The translations under genes and the position numbers were made by a program. Positions 1 through 10,089 of a DNA stretch of 64,000 nucleotides are shown here, one piece after another; the stretch's first letter is position 1; every line of letters begins with the position of its first letter. The notes beneath the pieces were generated by a model. It was not told the DNA's origin. It was given only the letters and a program-made list of their open reading frames with translations, and ran no database searches. The stretch is from Gammaproteobacteria bacterium (GTDB lineage Bacteria > Pseudomonadota > Gammaproteobacteria > HK1): contig JAJDUQ010000052.1 of NCBI GenBank assembly GCA_022826505.1, positions 62,001-126,000 of the forward strand, given 5' to 3'.

Positions 1-2
1 CC

Positions 3-2066
3 CACCGGGGTCGGCTCAACGTGCTGGTGAACATCCTCGGCAAGCACCCGGGAGCACTGTTCGGAGAGTTCGAAGGCGAGATCGACGTCGGACTCGGCTC
101 CGGTGACGTCAAGTATCACCTCGGCTTCTCCTCCACGGTGGAAACGCCCGGCGATCCCGTTCACCTGGTGCTCGCGTTCAATCCTTCCCACCTCGAAGTC
201 ATCAATCCCGTCGTGGAAGGCTCGGTACGGGCACGCCAGGAGCGGCGCGGCAATTCCTCCCGCGACCAGGTGCTGCCGATTCTGATTCACGGAGATGCCG
301 CCTTCTCGGGTCAGGGAGTGGTCACCGAGACCCTGAACCTCTCGGAGACGCGCGGTTACGGCACCGGGGGAACCCTGCACATCGTGGTGAACAATCAGAT
401 CGGGTTCACCACCAGCGACCCCCTCGATTCGCGCTCGACCCTGTACTGCACCGATGTCGCGAAACTCGTGCAGGCGCCCATCTTCCACGTCAACGGCAAC
501 GACGCAGAGGCGGTGGTCTTCGTGGCCAAGCTCGCTCTCGACTTCCGGATGCGGTTCAACAAGGATGTGGTCGTCGACATGATCTGCTTCCGTCGTTACG
601 GCCACAACGAGGCCGACGAGCCGCTGGCGACGCAGCCGATGATGTACAAGAAGGTTCGGGATCAGCAGGGACCGCGCAAGGTCTACGCGGACCAGCTCGT
701 CGCCGAAGGCGTCATCGAACCCGGCGAGCCGGAAGCGATGTCCGAGGCGTATCTTTCAGACCTCGAAGCGGACCGGGTGGTGTCGAGACCTCTCGTCGAC
801 GACGAGAGGAACCGGTACCTGGCGAACTGGACGCCCTACATCGACACCGACTGGCGGGCATCGTGCGATACCGCGGTGGATGTCGAACGGATCGAACGCC
901 TCGGCAGGAAGCTCTGCGAGTATCCCGACGATTTCGAGCTGCATCGCAGCGTCAGGCGAATCGTCAACGCCCGACGGGAGATGGCCCGCGGCGAGCGGCC
1001 GATGGACTGGGGGTTCGCCGAGAACCTGGCCTATGCAACGCTGCTGGAAGACGGCTACTCGGTGCGCCTGTCCGGCCAGGACAGCCAGCGCGGCACGTTC
1101 TTCCATCGCCATGCCGTGCTTCACAACCAGAAGCAATTCGGTACTCATACCCCGCTCGAACACCTGTTCGAAGGTCAGCCACGATTTCGGGTCATCAACT
1201 CGATGCTTTCCGAAGTCGCAGTCCTCGGGTTCGAGTACGGCTACTGCACCGCCGAGCCGGAAGGCCTGACCATCTGGGAGGCCCAGTTCGGAGACTTCGC
1301 GAACGTTGCTCAGGTCGTCATCGACCAGTTCCTGAGCTCGTCGGAGGTGAAGTGGGGCCGGTACTGCGGACTGGTGCTGATGCTCCCGCACGGGTACGAC
1401 GGCCAGGGGCCCGAACACTCCTCGGCTCGCCTGGAACGATTTCTCCAGCTCTGCGCGGAAGACAACATGCAGGTGTGCGTGCCGACGACGCCGGCACAGA
1501 TGTTTCACTTGCTGAGACGGCAGCTCCTGCGGCCCTACCGCAAACCGCTCGCCATCATGAGTCCCAAGAGCCTGCTCCGACACCGGTTGTCGACCTCGAC
1601 TCGCGAAGATCTGTGCACGGGCGGATTTCAGGCGCTCATCGACGAAATCGACAATATCGATCCGGGCCAGGTCACCCGGCTCGTGATGTGCTCGGGAAAG
1701 GTCTTCTACAACGTCCTGGAACGACGGCGCGAGGCCGGACTGCGGCACGTGGCCATCGTCCGGGTGGAGCAGATCTACCCGTTTCCGGAAGAGGAGATTC
1801 GCGCGATCCTCAAACGATACCCCAAGGCCACGGAAATCTGCTGGGCGCAGGAGGAACCGCGCAACCAGGGGAGCTGGTTCTTCATGCTGTCGCGACGGCA
1901 CCTCGCGGGCTGCATCCAGCGAAAGCACAAGCTGATCTATGCGGGCCGCGACTACTCGGCCTCCCCTGCCGCGGGCTATCTCAATGTGCACACGAGCCAG
2001 CAGCGGGCTCTGGTCGAGACCGCGCTGGGACTTGATCAGGTGGCCTCCCGCAAGAAGAGCGCGTGA
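3..2066 (+). CDS. sucA: 2-oxoglutarate dehydrogenase E1 component, C-terminal part
   Basis: Thiamine-diphosphate E1 subunit of the 2-oxoglutarate dehydrogenase complex; it decarboxylates 2-oxoglutarate and passes the succinyl group to the lipoyl arm of SucB in the TCA cycle. The gene enters from the left edge: the first in-frame codons read HRGRLNVLVN, a block that lies well inside the family, so roughly the first quarter is missing and 687 residues are visible. Seen: the ThDP/metal-binding stretch HGDAAFSGQGVV followed by NNQIGFTT, the RRYGHNEADEP block, and the conserved transketolase-like C-terminal half. sucB and lpd follow on the same strand, but cargo genes lie between. No odd residues were noticed; codon use is high-GC like the rest of the chromosome. 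Confidence 0.97.
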   Translation, partial: HRGRLNVLVNILGKHPGALFGEFEGEIDVGLGSGDVKYHLGFSSTVETPGDPVHLVLAFNPSHLEVINPVVEGSVRARQERRGNSSRDQVLPILIHGDAAFSGQGVVTETLNLSETRGYGTGGTLHIVVNNQIGFTTSDPLDSRSTLYCTDVAKLVQAPIFHVNGNDAEAVVFVAKLALDFRMRFNKDVVVDMICFRRYGHNEADEPLATQPMMYKKVRDQQGPRKVYADQLVAEGVIEPGEPEAMSEAYLSDLEADRVVSRPLVDDERNRYLANWTPYIDTDWRASCDTAVDVERIERLGRKLCEYPDDFELHRSVRRIVNARREMARGERPMDWGFAENLAYATLLEDGYSVRLSGQDSQRGTFFHRHAVLHNQKQFGTHTPLEHLFEGQPRFRVINSMLSEVAVLGFEYGYCTAEPEGLTIWEAQFGDFANVAQVVIDQFLSSSEVKWGRYCGLVLMLPHGYDGQGPEHSSARLERFLQLCAEDNMQVCVPTTPAQMFHLLRRQLLRPYRKPLAIMSPKSLLRHRLSTSTREDLCTGGFQALIDEIDNIDPGQVTRLVMCSGKVFYNVLERRREAGLRHVAIVRVEQIYPFPEEEIRAILKRYPKATEICWAQEEPRNQGSWFFMLSRRHLAGCIQRKHKLIYAGRDYSASPAAGYLNVHTSQQRALVETALGLDQVASRKKSA

Positions 2067-2159
2067 GGATGAAAACTGCCTCGTCGCACCGAACAATGTG
2101 ATCGTCCGATGGCTCCGTCGATATGTGCGACAATCTCCCCTTCGGGAACTGCGTGAACC

Positions 2160-2588
2160 ATGGAAATGAATAAACAGTCGACGACCATCAACCGGGCAAT
2201 TGGAACCTGGATTTCGACCTTGCATACGCAATGGATGACTCCCGTCGAAAAAATTTCCGCCGAAAAATCTGCGGAGGAGGAAGACAAATTCTGGCAATCA
2301 TTGAAGCGATTCCTGATCGCATTGCTTGGTTCCTTTACCTTTCTTGGCGGTGTGCTTTTTTCTCGTGCGATGAATGTCGGAATTCAGTACATTTCCGATC
2401 CGTTGTTTACCCCCGTTTATCTTCTGGTACTTGTGATTGTGGTCCCATACAGCATGTTGTTCGCATGGCTTGTTAGTTGGCGGGATTTTGGGTATGGCCC
2501 GGTCCGACTGTTCCTGTCCGCTGTATTTCTTCCCGCTTTGGTGCTCGCCGTGATCGCACTTTCGGAGAGCAGACTTGCACAAGCATGA
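2160..2588 (+). CDS. Small membrane protein of unknown function (cargo in the suc operon)
   Basis: Unrecognised 142-residue protein. The N-terminal third is polar, with an acidic/lysine patch (EKSAEEEDKF); then come about three hydrophobic segments near residues 50-70, 82-104 and 115-135, so it is probably an inner-membrane protein with a cytoplasmic N-terminus. An alternative start two codons in (ATG at 2166) is equally possible; no strong ribosome-binding site marks either. The gene is visibly AT-richer than sucA and sucB and sits between them, 93 bp after sucA, as if inserted. The next gene, also unknown and exported, begins 18 bp downstream, so the two may form a unit. No function is assigned. 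Confidence 0.6.
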   Translation: MEMNKQSTTINRAIGTWISTLHTQWMTPVEKISAEKSAEEEDKFWQSLKRFLIALLGSFTFLGGVLFSRAMNVGIQYISDPLFTPVYLLVLVIVVPYSMLFAWLVSWRDFGYGPVRLFLSAVFLPALVLAVIALSESRLAQA

Positions 2589-2606
2589 CACCACGGAGAA
2601 TTCTCC

Positions 2607-3230
2607 ATGGAAACACATGGCCATATCATCCGATACAGAGCAATTGCCTCCAATTTGTCCGTCATTCTATTTTTCTTGATCATATCGCACGTTTCTCTCG
2701 CCCAGAGGACAGGCGGAAACTTGCAGATTTATCAAGAGACGAACGCCGAAGTCGGAATATTGACAGCCGCGACATGGTTGTTGAGTCCATCTGCATTCAG
2801 GGCATCATGGCCCCGGTATGGATATACATATGACGAATTCCGTTCATCATGTGATTCAGAGAGCCTCCAGCGCTACGACATCGGTAGCGGTGTGCTGGCA
2901 TCACCCGGTAATGGCACGTATTCCGAATCCGGGAGATACATCGGCCTTCCGTTGGCCGACAACACGAGACATGATGACATCGTATCGTTTATTGAAACGG
3001 TCGCCGGTGGCGCAGACATTTCCGCCACGAGTCGGACTCTGAACGCTGGCGGGGTGCAGGAGGGTGATGGTGAGCGCGGTATCGTCAGAATGCGGGAGAT
3101 ATGCAGTCTGCTTCCGGACCAGATTCCGGCTGACAATCCGACTAACAACTTGGTAGTGATCACGCAGCATCCTGTTCCCGGTTCTTCGGCCACTCTTCGA
3201 TTGTCCGAAGTGGATGCGGCATCCCGATAG
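2607..3230 (+). CDS. Secreted protein of unknown function (cargo in the suc operon)
   Basis: Unrecognised 207-residue protein. A signal peptide is likely: a short N-terminal region with Arg, a hydrophobic run around residues 17-30 ([14 protein letters not shown]), then a polar mature part starting near QRTGGN. The mature part has two cysteines (near SSCDS and REICS) that could pair in the periplasm. GGAG lies 9 bases upstream of the chosen ATG. Base composition is intermediate and lower in GC than sucB, which begins 41 bp downstream. Being exported, it has no obvious link to the cytosolic dehydrogenase complex, so position in the operon probably reflects insertion rather than function. Confidence 0.55.
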   Translation: METHGHIIRYRAIASNLSVILFFLIISHVSLAQRTGGNLQIYQETNAEVGILTAATWLLSPSAFRASWPRYGYTYDEFRSSCDSESLQRYDIGSGVLASPGNGTYSESGRYIGLPLADNTRHDDIVSFIETVAGGADISATSRTLNAGGVQEGDGERGIVRMREICSLLPDQIPADNPTNNLVVITQHPVPGSSATLRLSEVDAASR

Positions 3231-3271
3231 AGAACCTTGAGCCGCAGTATCAATGTCGAGGAGAAATTTCG

Positions 3272-4585
<1,314 letters not shown>

Positions 4586-4628
4586 TTCTCGGGGATGAAA
4601 TCCAAGCCTGTTACGGAACGTACACTTC

Positions 4629-5269
4629 ATGCAGCCATTGTCATATCAAACGACAGCAGTGACTTGTTGGATCACATCGATCCTGAATGCTATTCTGCTG
4701 TTCCGTGGAGTTGACGAAATACCGTTTCCCGTGTGTCGCAAATTGAATGGACTTGCTCTTGCTCGTGGGCGTTACGCCAATAAAGGAGTATTTTACTACA
4801 CCAAAGATCAATTGAACAGAAACAAGGATGCCATTGCATTCATAGGAAAGCATACAAAACTTGACATATGTTATAGGAAAAACGATGACGTCGAAGTCGC
4901 AATCCGAAAATTGGACTTCGAACATCAAGTTGCAGTGTGCGATATTCATGATGGATGGCATTCCATCTTATTGATCAACAATAAAATGGTCGTTACTACG
5001 GCTTCGATCCATGTTGGGAATATGTGTCACCTCCTGAATCGACAGGATTGTATGAAACATTGCCGGAACATCTTCCGAATGATCTGAAAAATGTAAAAGG
5101 AAATTCTGTAAATATAATGGTCAAGGATTGTCACTTGCTTGGCGAAATGAACCAGGAAAGATGTAGGCCCAGCACGGGCGCTGGATACAACAACGAAGAT
5201 AACAAATTTAAGATTGGATCCCATTATCGTCATATTACAATAATCACTACTGAGTCTGTAAAAACGTAA
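4629..5269 (+). pseudogene. C39-like cysteine peptidase-fold gene split by a frameshift
   Basis: AT-rich gene between sucB and lpd. The first frame gives the motif QTTAVTCW (Gln7, Cys13) and, at about residue 111, the His of DGWHSILL; these match the Gln-Cys-His order of C39-type papain-fold peptidases. The frame then runs out of homology near 4986. One frame over, from 4988, the reading continues as GRYYGFDPCWEYV (supplying the expected Asp at 5006-5008), through NDLKNVKGNS to a stop at 5267. The switch falls in a run of four A at 4983-4986, so it is a one-base loss, either genuine or a sequencing/assembly error. Restored length would be about 213 residues. It has no signal peptide and its target is unknown. 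Confidence 0.65.
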
Positions 5270-5329
5270 CACCTCACTTGGCGTCTCGACAAACGTTTGG
5301 GCGCCACACGACCGGAAAGACACATAGGT

Positions 5330-6751
5330 ATGGTGGACAATTTCGACGTCGTGATCATCGGCGCCGGTCCCGGCGGATACGTGGCGACAATCCGAGCCGC
5401 CCAGCTCGGGCTCCGCGCCGCGTGCGTGGACGCGTGGCTCGACGCGCGCGGGAAGCCCGCGCTCGGCGGCACCTGCCTGAACGTCGGTTGCATCCCCTCG
5501 AAAGCGCTCCTCGACTCCTCGCATCACTACCACAACGTGCGTCACCTGCTGCCCGCCCACGGCATCGAGGCGGGCGACGTGAAGCTCGATCTGCGCAAGA
5601 TGCTCGCGCGCAAGGACAAGGTGGTCAGGACCCTCACCCGCGGGGTCGCGGGGCTCCTGCGCAAGAACAAGGTCGAGTCGATTGCCGGCCTCGCATCCCT
5701 CAAGGGTGGCGGCCGGGTGGAGGTCGCCCCGCACGGCTCCGGCGACGTCCGAGCCCTGACCGCGCGGCATATCGTCCTCGCGACCGGCTCGGTCCCGATT
5801 CGCATCCCCGTCGCGGAGGTGGACGGAGACCGCATCGTCGACAACGAAGGCGCCCTCGCCTTCTCCGAGGTGCCGAAGCGGCTCGGTATCATCGGCGCCG
5901 GAGTCATCGGCCTGGAGTTCGGCAGCGTGTGGGGACGGCTCGGCTCCGAGGTGACGATCCTGGAAGCGCTCGACGACTTTCTCCCCGCCGCGGACCGGAG
6001 GGTCGCGGACGAAGCGCTGAAGGTGCTCAGGCGGCAGGGGCTCGACATCCGGCTCGGCGCCCGGGTGACCGGCGCGCGGCTGCAAGGAGACGCCGTCCTG
6101 GTGGGATACGAAGACGCGGGCGGAGCGCGCGAATGCGAGTTCGAGCGGCTCGTGGTCGCGGTCGGGCGCCGCGCCAACACCGAGGGTCTCGACCCGGCTG
6201 CGGCCGGCGTGGAGCTCGACGACCACGGCCGCATCGTCGTCGACGAGCATTGCCACACCACCGCGGACGGCATCTGGGCGATCGGCGACGCCGTGGCGGG
6301 ACCGATGCTCGCCCACAAGGCGTCGGAGGAGGGCGTCGCCGTCGCCGAGCGCATCGCGGGACGGGCCGCGCACATCGACCACGACATCATCCCCTGGGTC
6401 ATCTACACCCACCCGGAGATCGCATGGGTCGGCAAGACGGAGGCCGAGCTCGATGCAGCCGGCATCGCACATCGGGAGGGTTCGTTTCCGTTCCTCGCCA
6501 GCGGCCGCGCCCAGGGCTCGGGAGAGACCGACGGCGTGGTCAAGGTGATCGCCGACGCCGCGACCGACAGAATTCTCGGCGTCCACGTGTTCGCGGCGAA
6601 TGCATCGGAGCTGATCGCCGAGGCGGTGGTCGCGATGGCCTTCGACGCGAGCACCGAGGACATTGCCCGCACCATCCACGCCCACCCCACCCTTGCCGAG
6701 GCCATGCACGAGGCGGCGCTGGCGGTGGACGGGCGGGCGGTTCACATCTGA
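5330..6751 (+). CDS. lpd: Dihydrolipoyl dehydrogenase (E3)
   Basis: FAD flavoprotein that reoxidises the dihydrolipoyl arm of SucB with NAD+. Seen: N-terminal FAD-binding GAGPGGYVA, the redox-active disulfide GGTCLNVGC (Cys49/Cys54), the NAD-binding loop GAGVIGLEFGS, the second FAD motif IWAIGDAV, and the C-terminal dimer-interface active site HAHPTLAEAMHEA with the catalytic His and Glu. The ATG at 5330 gives a standard MVDNFDVVIIGAG start; an in-frame TTG at 5297 would add 11 poorly fitting residues. Final length is 473 residues, normal for the family. It is separated from sucB by 744 bp holding the AT-rich peptidase remnant. Confidence 0.97.
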   Translation: MVDNFDVVIIGAGPGGYVATIRAAQLGLRAACVDAWLDARGKPALGGTCLNVGCIPSKALLDSSHHYHNVRHLLPAHGIEAGDVKLDLRKMLARKDKVVRTLTRGVAGLLRKNKVESIAGLASLKGGGRVEVAPHGSGDVRALTARHIVLATGSVPIRIPVAEVDGDRIVDNEGALAFSEVPKRLGIIGAGVIGLEFGSVWGRLGSEVTILEALDDFLPAADRRVADEALKVLRRQGLDIRLGARVTGARLQGDAVLVGYEDAGGARECEFERLVVAVGRRANTEGLDPAAAGVELDDHGRIVVDEHCHTTADGIWAIGDAVAGPMLAHKASEEGVAVAERIAGRAAHIDHDIIPWVIYTHPEIAWVGKTEAELDAAGIAHREGSFPFLASGRAQGSGETDGVVKVIADAATDRILGVHVFAANASELIAEAVVAMAFDASTEDIARTIHAHPTLAEAMHEAALAVDGRAVHI

Positions 6752-6791
6752 GCCGAGCCTCGATTCGATTGTGTTGCGAGTGGTTGTCAGA

Positions 6792-6810
6792 TTGTAGTAC
6801 GTTGTAGTAC
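6792..6810 (+). promoter_or_regulatory. Tandem 9-bp repeat, probable antitoxin operator
   Basis: TTGTAGTAC occurs twice in direct orientation (6792-6800 and 6802-6810), one base apart and directly abutting the ATG of the antitoxin. Each copy contains GTAC, so the pair also forms partial dyad symmetry. RHH antitoxins commonly bind short repeated half-sites and repress their own operon; a site this close to the start codon leaves no room for a Shine-Dalgarno sequence and suggests a leaderless or nearly leaderless message. The regulatory role is inferred. Confidence 0.5.
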
Positions 6811-7026
6811 ATGACGACCTTGACCATACGGATCGACGACAAGTTGGACTCCCAACTACGCGAACTCGCGGCGCGAACGGGCAAGGGCAAAAGCGAGTTC
6901 GTGCGCGAAGCGATCAGGCGACAAATCGCGATCGCACGCTTCGAAGATCTCAGACGACGCTTGGCGCCGTTTGCCGAGGCCCATGGCTGGCTGACCGATG
7001 AGGATGTCTTCGAAGAAGTCTCGTGA
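6811..7026 (+). CDS. Ribbon-helix-helix antitoxin
   Basis: 71-residue CopG/Arc-type protein. The N-terminus (TTLTIRIDDKLDSQLREL) is a beta strand followed by a helix, then GKGKSEFVREAIRR gives the second helix of the RHH fold; the C-terminal tail (residues 45-71, ending DEDVFEEVS) is acidic and would wrap the toxin. Expected to neutralise the neighbouring PIN RNase and to repress the operon through the repeat at 6792-6810. Its stop codon overlaps the toxin start by four bases (GTGA), implying translational coupling. The ATG is chosen because the RHH strand begins right after it. Confidence 0.9.
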   Translation: MTTLTIRIDDKLDSQLRELAARTGKGKSEFVREAIRRQIAIARFEDLRRRLAPFAEAHGWLTDEDVFEEVS

Positions 7027-7430
7027 GGGTCCTGCTGGACACGAACGTGTTGGTGGCTGCCTTCGCGACCCGGGGTCTTTGCCAGGATGTTCTGCGGCTG
7101 GTGCTGGCCGAACACTCGCTGCTCGTCAGCGAGACGATTCTCGACGAGCTTGAACGCGCGCTCACGGACAAGCTCCGCGCGCCGGCTCGACGGGCCCGGG
7201 AGATCGTCGCGTTCATTCGCGAGCACGGGGAGGTGGTGGCCCCTGCCTGCCCGGCGCCGTGGCCGGAGAACGACCCTGACGATCGATGGATCGTGGCCGC
7301 TGCTCTCGATGGCGCGGCGGACATGTTGGTGACAGGAGACAAGGAACTTCTCCGGGTGAACGGCGAGGTGACGTTTCAAGTCGTCACACCGCGAGGTTTC
7401 TGGGAGTCGGTGCGTATTCGTTCGATTTGA
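7023..7430 (+). CDS. PIN-domain RNase toxin
   Basis: 135-residue PIN-family toxin (the COG1569-like branch). Acidic metal-binding residues are in place: Asp6 in LLDTNVLVAAF, the Glu of ETILDELERAL, the Asp of NDPDDRWI and the Asp of LVTGDKELL. Such proteins cleave RNA in a Mg2+-dependent way when the antitoxin is degraded; the exact target cannot be read from sequence. Starts at GTG overlapping the antitoxin stop. The pair sits between the suc operon and the convergent ABC transporter operon and looks intact. Confidence 0.88.
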   Translation: MRVLLDTNVLVAAFATRGLCQDVLRLVLAEHSLLVSETILDELERALTDKLRAPARRAREIVAFIREHGEVVAPACPAPWPENDPDDRWIVAAALDGAADMLVTGDKELLRVNGEVTFQVVTPRGFWESVRIRSI

Positions 7431-7468
7431 ACCCTGTCGGAACGAATCGAGTTTCGAAGACTCCGTCG

Positions 7469-8188
7469 CTACAGGTAGATGGTCCTCACGATATCGTCGT
7501 AGTTGCCTTCCAGTGTTCTCACGAAACCGCCGTCGCTGACCGTCCCGTCGCGCAGAATGATGAACCGGTCGGCGACCTTGAACGCCAGCGCCAGGTTCTG
7601 CTCCACCATCAGGATGGTGGCGCCGTCGTCCTTCAGCGCCTGGATGATGGTCCCGATCTCGTTGATGAACTGGGGAGCCAACCCGCCGGAAGGCTCGTCG
7701 AGGAGCAGTAGCCGCGGATTCGCCATCACCGCACGCCCGAGAGCCACCATCTGCTGCTCCCCGCCGGAGAGCGTGCGCGCCTGCTGGGTGCGGCGTTCCC
7801 GCAGGCGCGGGAAGTACTCGAACACCTGCGCGAGCCGCCCCTCGATCCCGCGCCGGTTCCGGATGACACCCCCGAGGCGCAGGTTGTGCTCGACGGTCAG
7901 GAACGGAAACAGGTCGCGGGACTGGGAAACCTGGACGACGCCGAGCCGGTAGATCCTGTGACCGGCGAGGCCGGTGATGTCGGTGCCGTCGAACACGATG
8001 CGGCCCGCGCTCGGCGCGACGAACCCGCTGATGGTGTTGAGCGACGTCGACTTGCCGCTGCCGTTGGCGCCGAGCACCGCGACCACCTCGCGCTCCGCCA
8101 CCTGGTAGTCGATCCCGCGCAGCACCTCCTTGGCGCCGTAGGAGACGTGCAGGCCTTCGACGCTCAGCAGCGACTCAGGCGTGGCCAC
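7469..8188 (-). CDS. livF: Branched-chain amino acid-type ABC transporter ATPase LivF
   Basis: Cytoplasmic ATPase of a HAAT-type (hydrophobic amino acid) importer. Seen in order: Walker A GANGSGKST (about residue 39), Q-loop region VVQVSQSRDLFPFLTV, signature LSGGEQQMVALGRA, Walker B RLLLLDEPSGGL, and the switch His region ILMVEQNLALA. 239 residues is the standard LivF length. It is the last gene of the operon on the minus strand. The GTG start lies at the downstream end of a tandem duplication: an earlier dead copy of the first 35 or so codons lies just upstream (8189-8303). Confidence 0.95.
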   Translation of the reverse strand: MATPESLLSVEGLHVSYGAKEVLRGIDYQVAEREVVAVLGANGSGKSTSLNTISGFVAPSAGRIVFDGTDITGLAGHRIYRLGVVQVSQSRDLFPFLTVEHNLRLGGVIRNRRGIEGRLAQVFEYFPRLRERRTQQARTLSGGEQQMVALGRAVMANPRLLLLDEPSGGLAPQFINEIGTIIQALKDDGATILMVEQNLALAFKVADRFIILRDGTVSDGGFVRTLEGNYDDIVRTIYL

Positions 8189-8303
8189 GGTATGCCTCCG
8201 CGACCTCGCGCTCCGTCACGCGGTCGTCGACTTCGCGCTGCACCTGCCTGTGTGTGCAGGAAATGCGCAGACCATGCACGCTCGGCAGCGGCTCAGGCGT
8301 GGC
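8189..8303 (-). pseudogene. Decayed duplicate of the livF 5' end at the livG/livF joint
   Basis: Reading on from the overlap with the livG stop codon, this stretch translates as ATPEPLPSVHGLRIS...VTEREV, clearly a diverged copy of the livF beginning ATPESLLSVEGLHVS...VAEREV. It then continues as AEAYRGHA and stop, which copies the end of livG (LEAYLGHA). The two copies are offset by 118 bp (8091-8209 against 8209-8327). So livF originally overlapped the livG stop by a few bases, and a tandem duplication separated them. The shared bases GCGAGGTC, present in both genes at the junction, could be the microhomology that caused it. Confidence 0.75.
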
Positions 8304-9057
8304 CAAGGTACGCCTCCAGGACCTCGCGGTTGCGCCTGACCTCCTGCGGCGTGCCCTCCGCGATCATCTCGCCGGAGCTGAGGACGACGATGACGTCGGA
8401 ACCGGCCATGACCAGGTCGATGACGTGCTCGATGAGCATGATCGCGATGCCCTCCTCGCCCGCCAGGCGCCGGATGATGCCCATCATCCGATCCCGCATG
8501 GGCGGGGACAGGCCCACCACCGGCTCGTCGAGCAGCAGCAGCGGCGGGTCGGTGGCCAGGGTGCGGACGATCTCCACCATGCGCTGCTGGCCGCCGGAGA
8601 GATCCTTGACCGGCTGGTCGGCGAGGGCCCCGAGGTCCATGAGATCGAGGAGCCGGCGCGCACGGGCGAGTCCCTCGCGCTCCGCCTCCCGCGCCGCCGG
8701 CGTGCCGAAGACGATCCCCAGGAAGCTGCTCTCGATCTTGACGTGAAGTCCGGCCAGCACGTTCTCCAGCACCGTCAGCTCGGGGAACAGTCCGCCGTTC
8801 TGGAAGGTGCGGCGGATGCCCTTCACGGAGATGTCGTGCGGCGCGAGCCCGTGGATCGGCTCGCCCCTGAAGTGGATGGCGCCGCCGGACGGCCGCACGT
8901 AGCCGGAGATGACGTTGAACAGCGTCGTCTTGCCGGCCCCGTTGGGTCCGATGACCGCGCGCACCTCCCCGCCGTGGGCCGCGAACGTCACACCGTCGAG
9001 CGCCTTGAGGCCGGCGAACCGGACCGAGACGTCCTCGAGCCTGAGCAGCGGTTCCAT
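8293..9057 (-). CDS. livG: Branched-chain amino acid-type ABC transporter ATPase LivG
   Basis: Second ATPase of the importer. Seen: Walker A GPNGAGKTT, signature LSGGQQRMVEIVR, Walker B PLLLLDEPVVGLSP and the switch region MLIEHVIDLV. Start set at ATG 9057 (MEPLLRLEDVSVRF), which gives a normal 254-residue LivG; the reading frame is open much further upstream to 9420, but that part lies opposite livM and has no LivG homology. It is 41 bp downstream of livM. The 3' end is part of the tandem duplication described for 8189-8303. Confidence 0.95.
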   Translation of the reverse strand: MEPLLRLEDVSVRFAGLKALDGVTFAAHGGEVRAVIGPNGAGKTTLFNVISGYVRPSGGAIHFRGEPIHGLAPHDISVKGIRRTFQNGGLFPELTVLENVLAGLHVKIESSFLGIVFGTPAAREAEREGLARARRLLDLMDLGALADQPVKDLSGGQQRMVEIVRTLATDPPLLLLDEPVVGLSPPMRDRMMGIIRRLAGEEGIAIMLIEHVIDLVMAGSDVIVVLSSGEMIAEGTPQEVRRNREVLEAYLGHA

Positions 9058-9098
9058 GCGCGATTCCTGGGAGTGATTCCTGGGGCCGTGTCCCGGGG

Positions 9099-10079
9099 TC
9101 AGTCCCGGTAGTACCGCTCGTTGAACACGGGCGAGATGCGGCACAGCAGGCTCACGAGACCCTTCGGCAGGAACAGCAGCACCGCGACGATGATGGCGCC
9201 GAAGAACAGCTCGTCCAGCCCCGGGAACTGGCGGAAGTACTCCGGCAGCGCGGTCAGGGTGATGGCCCCGAGCACGCTTCCGACGATGCTGCCGGTGCCG
9301 CCGACGAGCACCATGCCGAAGTGGATGATGACCTCGGTCAGTCCGAACGCCTCCGGCAGTACGCGCTGGGTCAGCACCGCGAACATGGCGCCGGCGATCC
9401 CCACCACCGCGCCGCTCCACACGAAGGCCAGCACCACGTAGCGCGCAGTGTGAATCCCGAGCGACGCGGTCGATGCCTCGTTGTCGCGAATGGCGACGAT
9501 GGCCCGTCCGATCCTGGAGCGCATCAGGTTGGAGGTGGCCTTGATGACCAGGACCGTCAGCAGCAGGAACACGTAGAACTTGGGGGTTTCCGAATCGAGC
9601 GCAATGCCCAGGAAGCTCGCCGGCGGCAGCAGCAGGCCGTCCGAGCCCATGGTCACGGCGTCTCCGTGCAGGTACACCCAGCGCATGAGCTCACCGAACG
9701 CGAGGGTGATGATCGCGAGGTAGTAGAGCCGGATTCCGCGCAGCGCGGCGACGCTCGCGAGGAAGCCGGCGACGCCTCCCACGATCGCGGAGGCGACGAT
9801 CGCGAGCAGGTACGGGAACCCGAGGTAGTGCATGAGGATCGCGGTCGTGTACGCGCCGATCCCGAAGAACGCGGTGTTGGCGAAGGCGAGCTGGCCGAGG
9901 TTGCCGATGACGATGTTGAAGCCGACCGTCACCAGGCTGTAGACCAGCATCGCGTTGACCACCCACAGCAGGTACTCGTTGGCCAGGAACGGGATGACCA
10001 GGGCGAGGACCGGCACGACGTAGTAGACGCGCCGCCACTGCGACATCGTCATTGCGGAACCGGACGCGTTCTGGCTCAT
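9099..10079 (-). CDS. livM: Branched-chain amino acid-type ABC transporter permease LivM
   Basis: Inner-membrane permease, 326 residues, with about nine hydrophobic segments. The family signature is visible early: FNIVIGNLGQLAFANTAFFG, then GAYTTAILM. The C-terminal part includes VLVGGTGSIVGSVLGA, where the permease couples to the ATPases. It follows livH by 10 bp. It pairs with LivH to form the membrane channel. Confidence 0.94.
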   Translation of the reverse strand: MSQNASGSAMTMSQWRRVYYVVPVLALVIPFLANEYLLWVVNAMLVYSLVTVGFNIVIGNLGQLAFANTAFFGIGAYTTAILMHYLGFPYLLAIVASAIVGGVAGFLASVAALRGIRLYYLAIITLAFGELMRWVYLHGDAVTMGSDGLLLPPASFLGIALDSETPKFYVFLLLTVLVIKATSNLMRSRIGRAIVAIRDNEASTASLGIHTARYVVLAFVWSGAVVGIAGAMFAVLTQRVLPEAFGLTEVIIHFGMVLVGGTGSIVGSVLGAITLTALPEYFRQFPGLDELFFGAIIVAVLLFLPKGLVSLLCRISPVFNERYYRD

Positions 10080-10089
10080 GCTCGACGGG

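Noticed and set aside
5024-5269. Separate small gene after the C39-like frame
   Set aside because: Its sequence continues the peptidase fold one frame over and has no ribosome-binding site; treated as the second half of the broken gene.
9058-9420. Upstream extension of livG
   Set aside because: It runs antisense-free but out of frame over livM, and LivG homology starts exactly at 9057.
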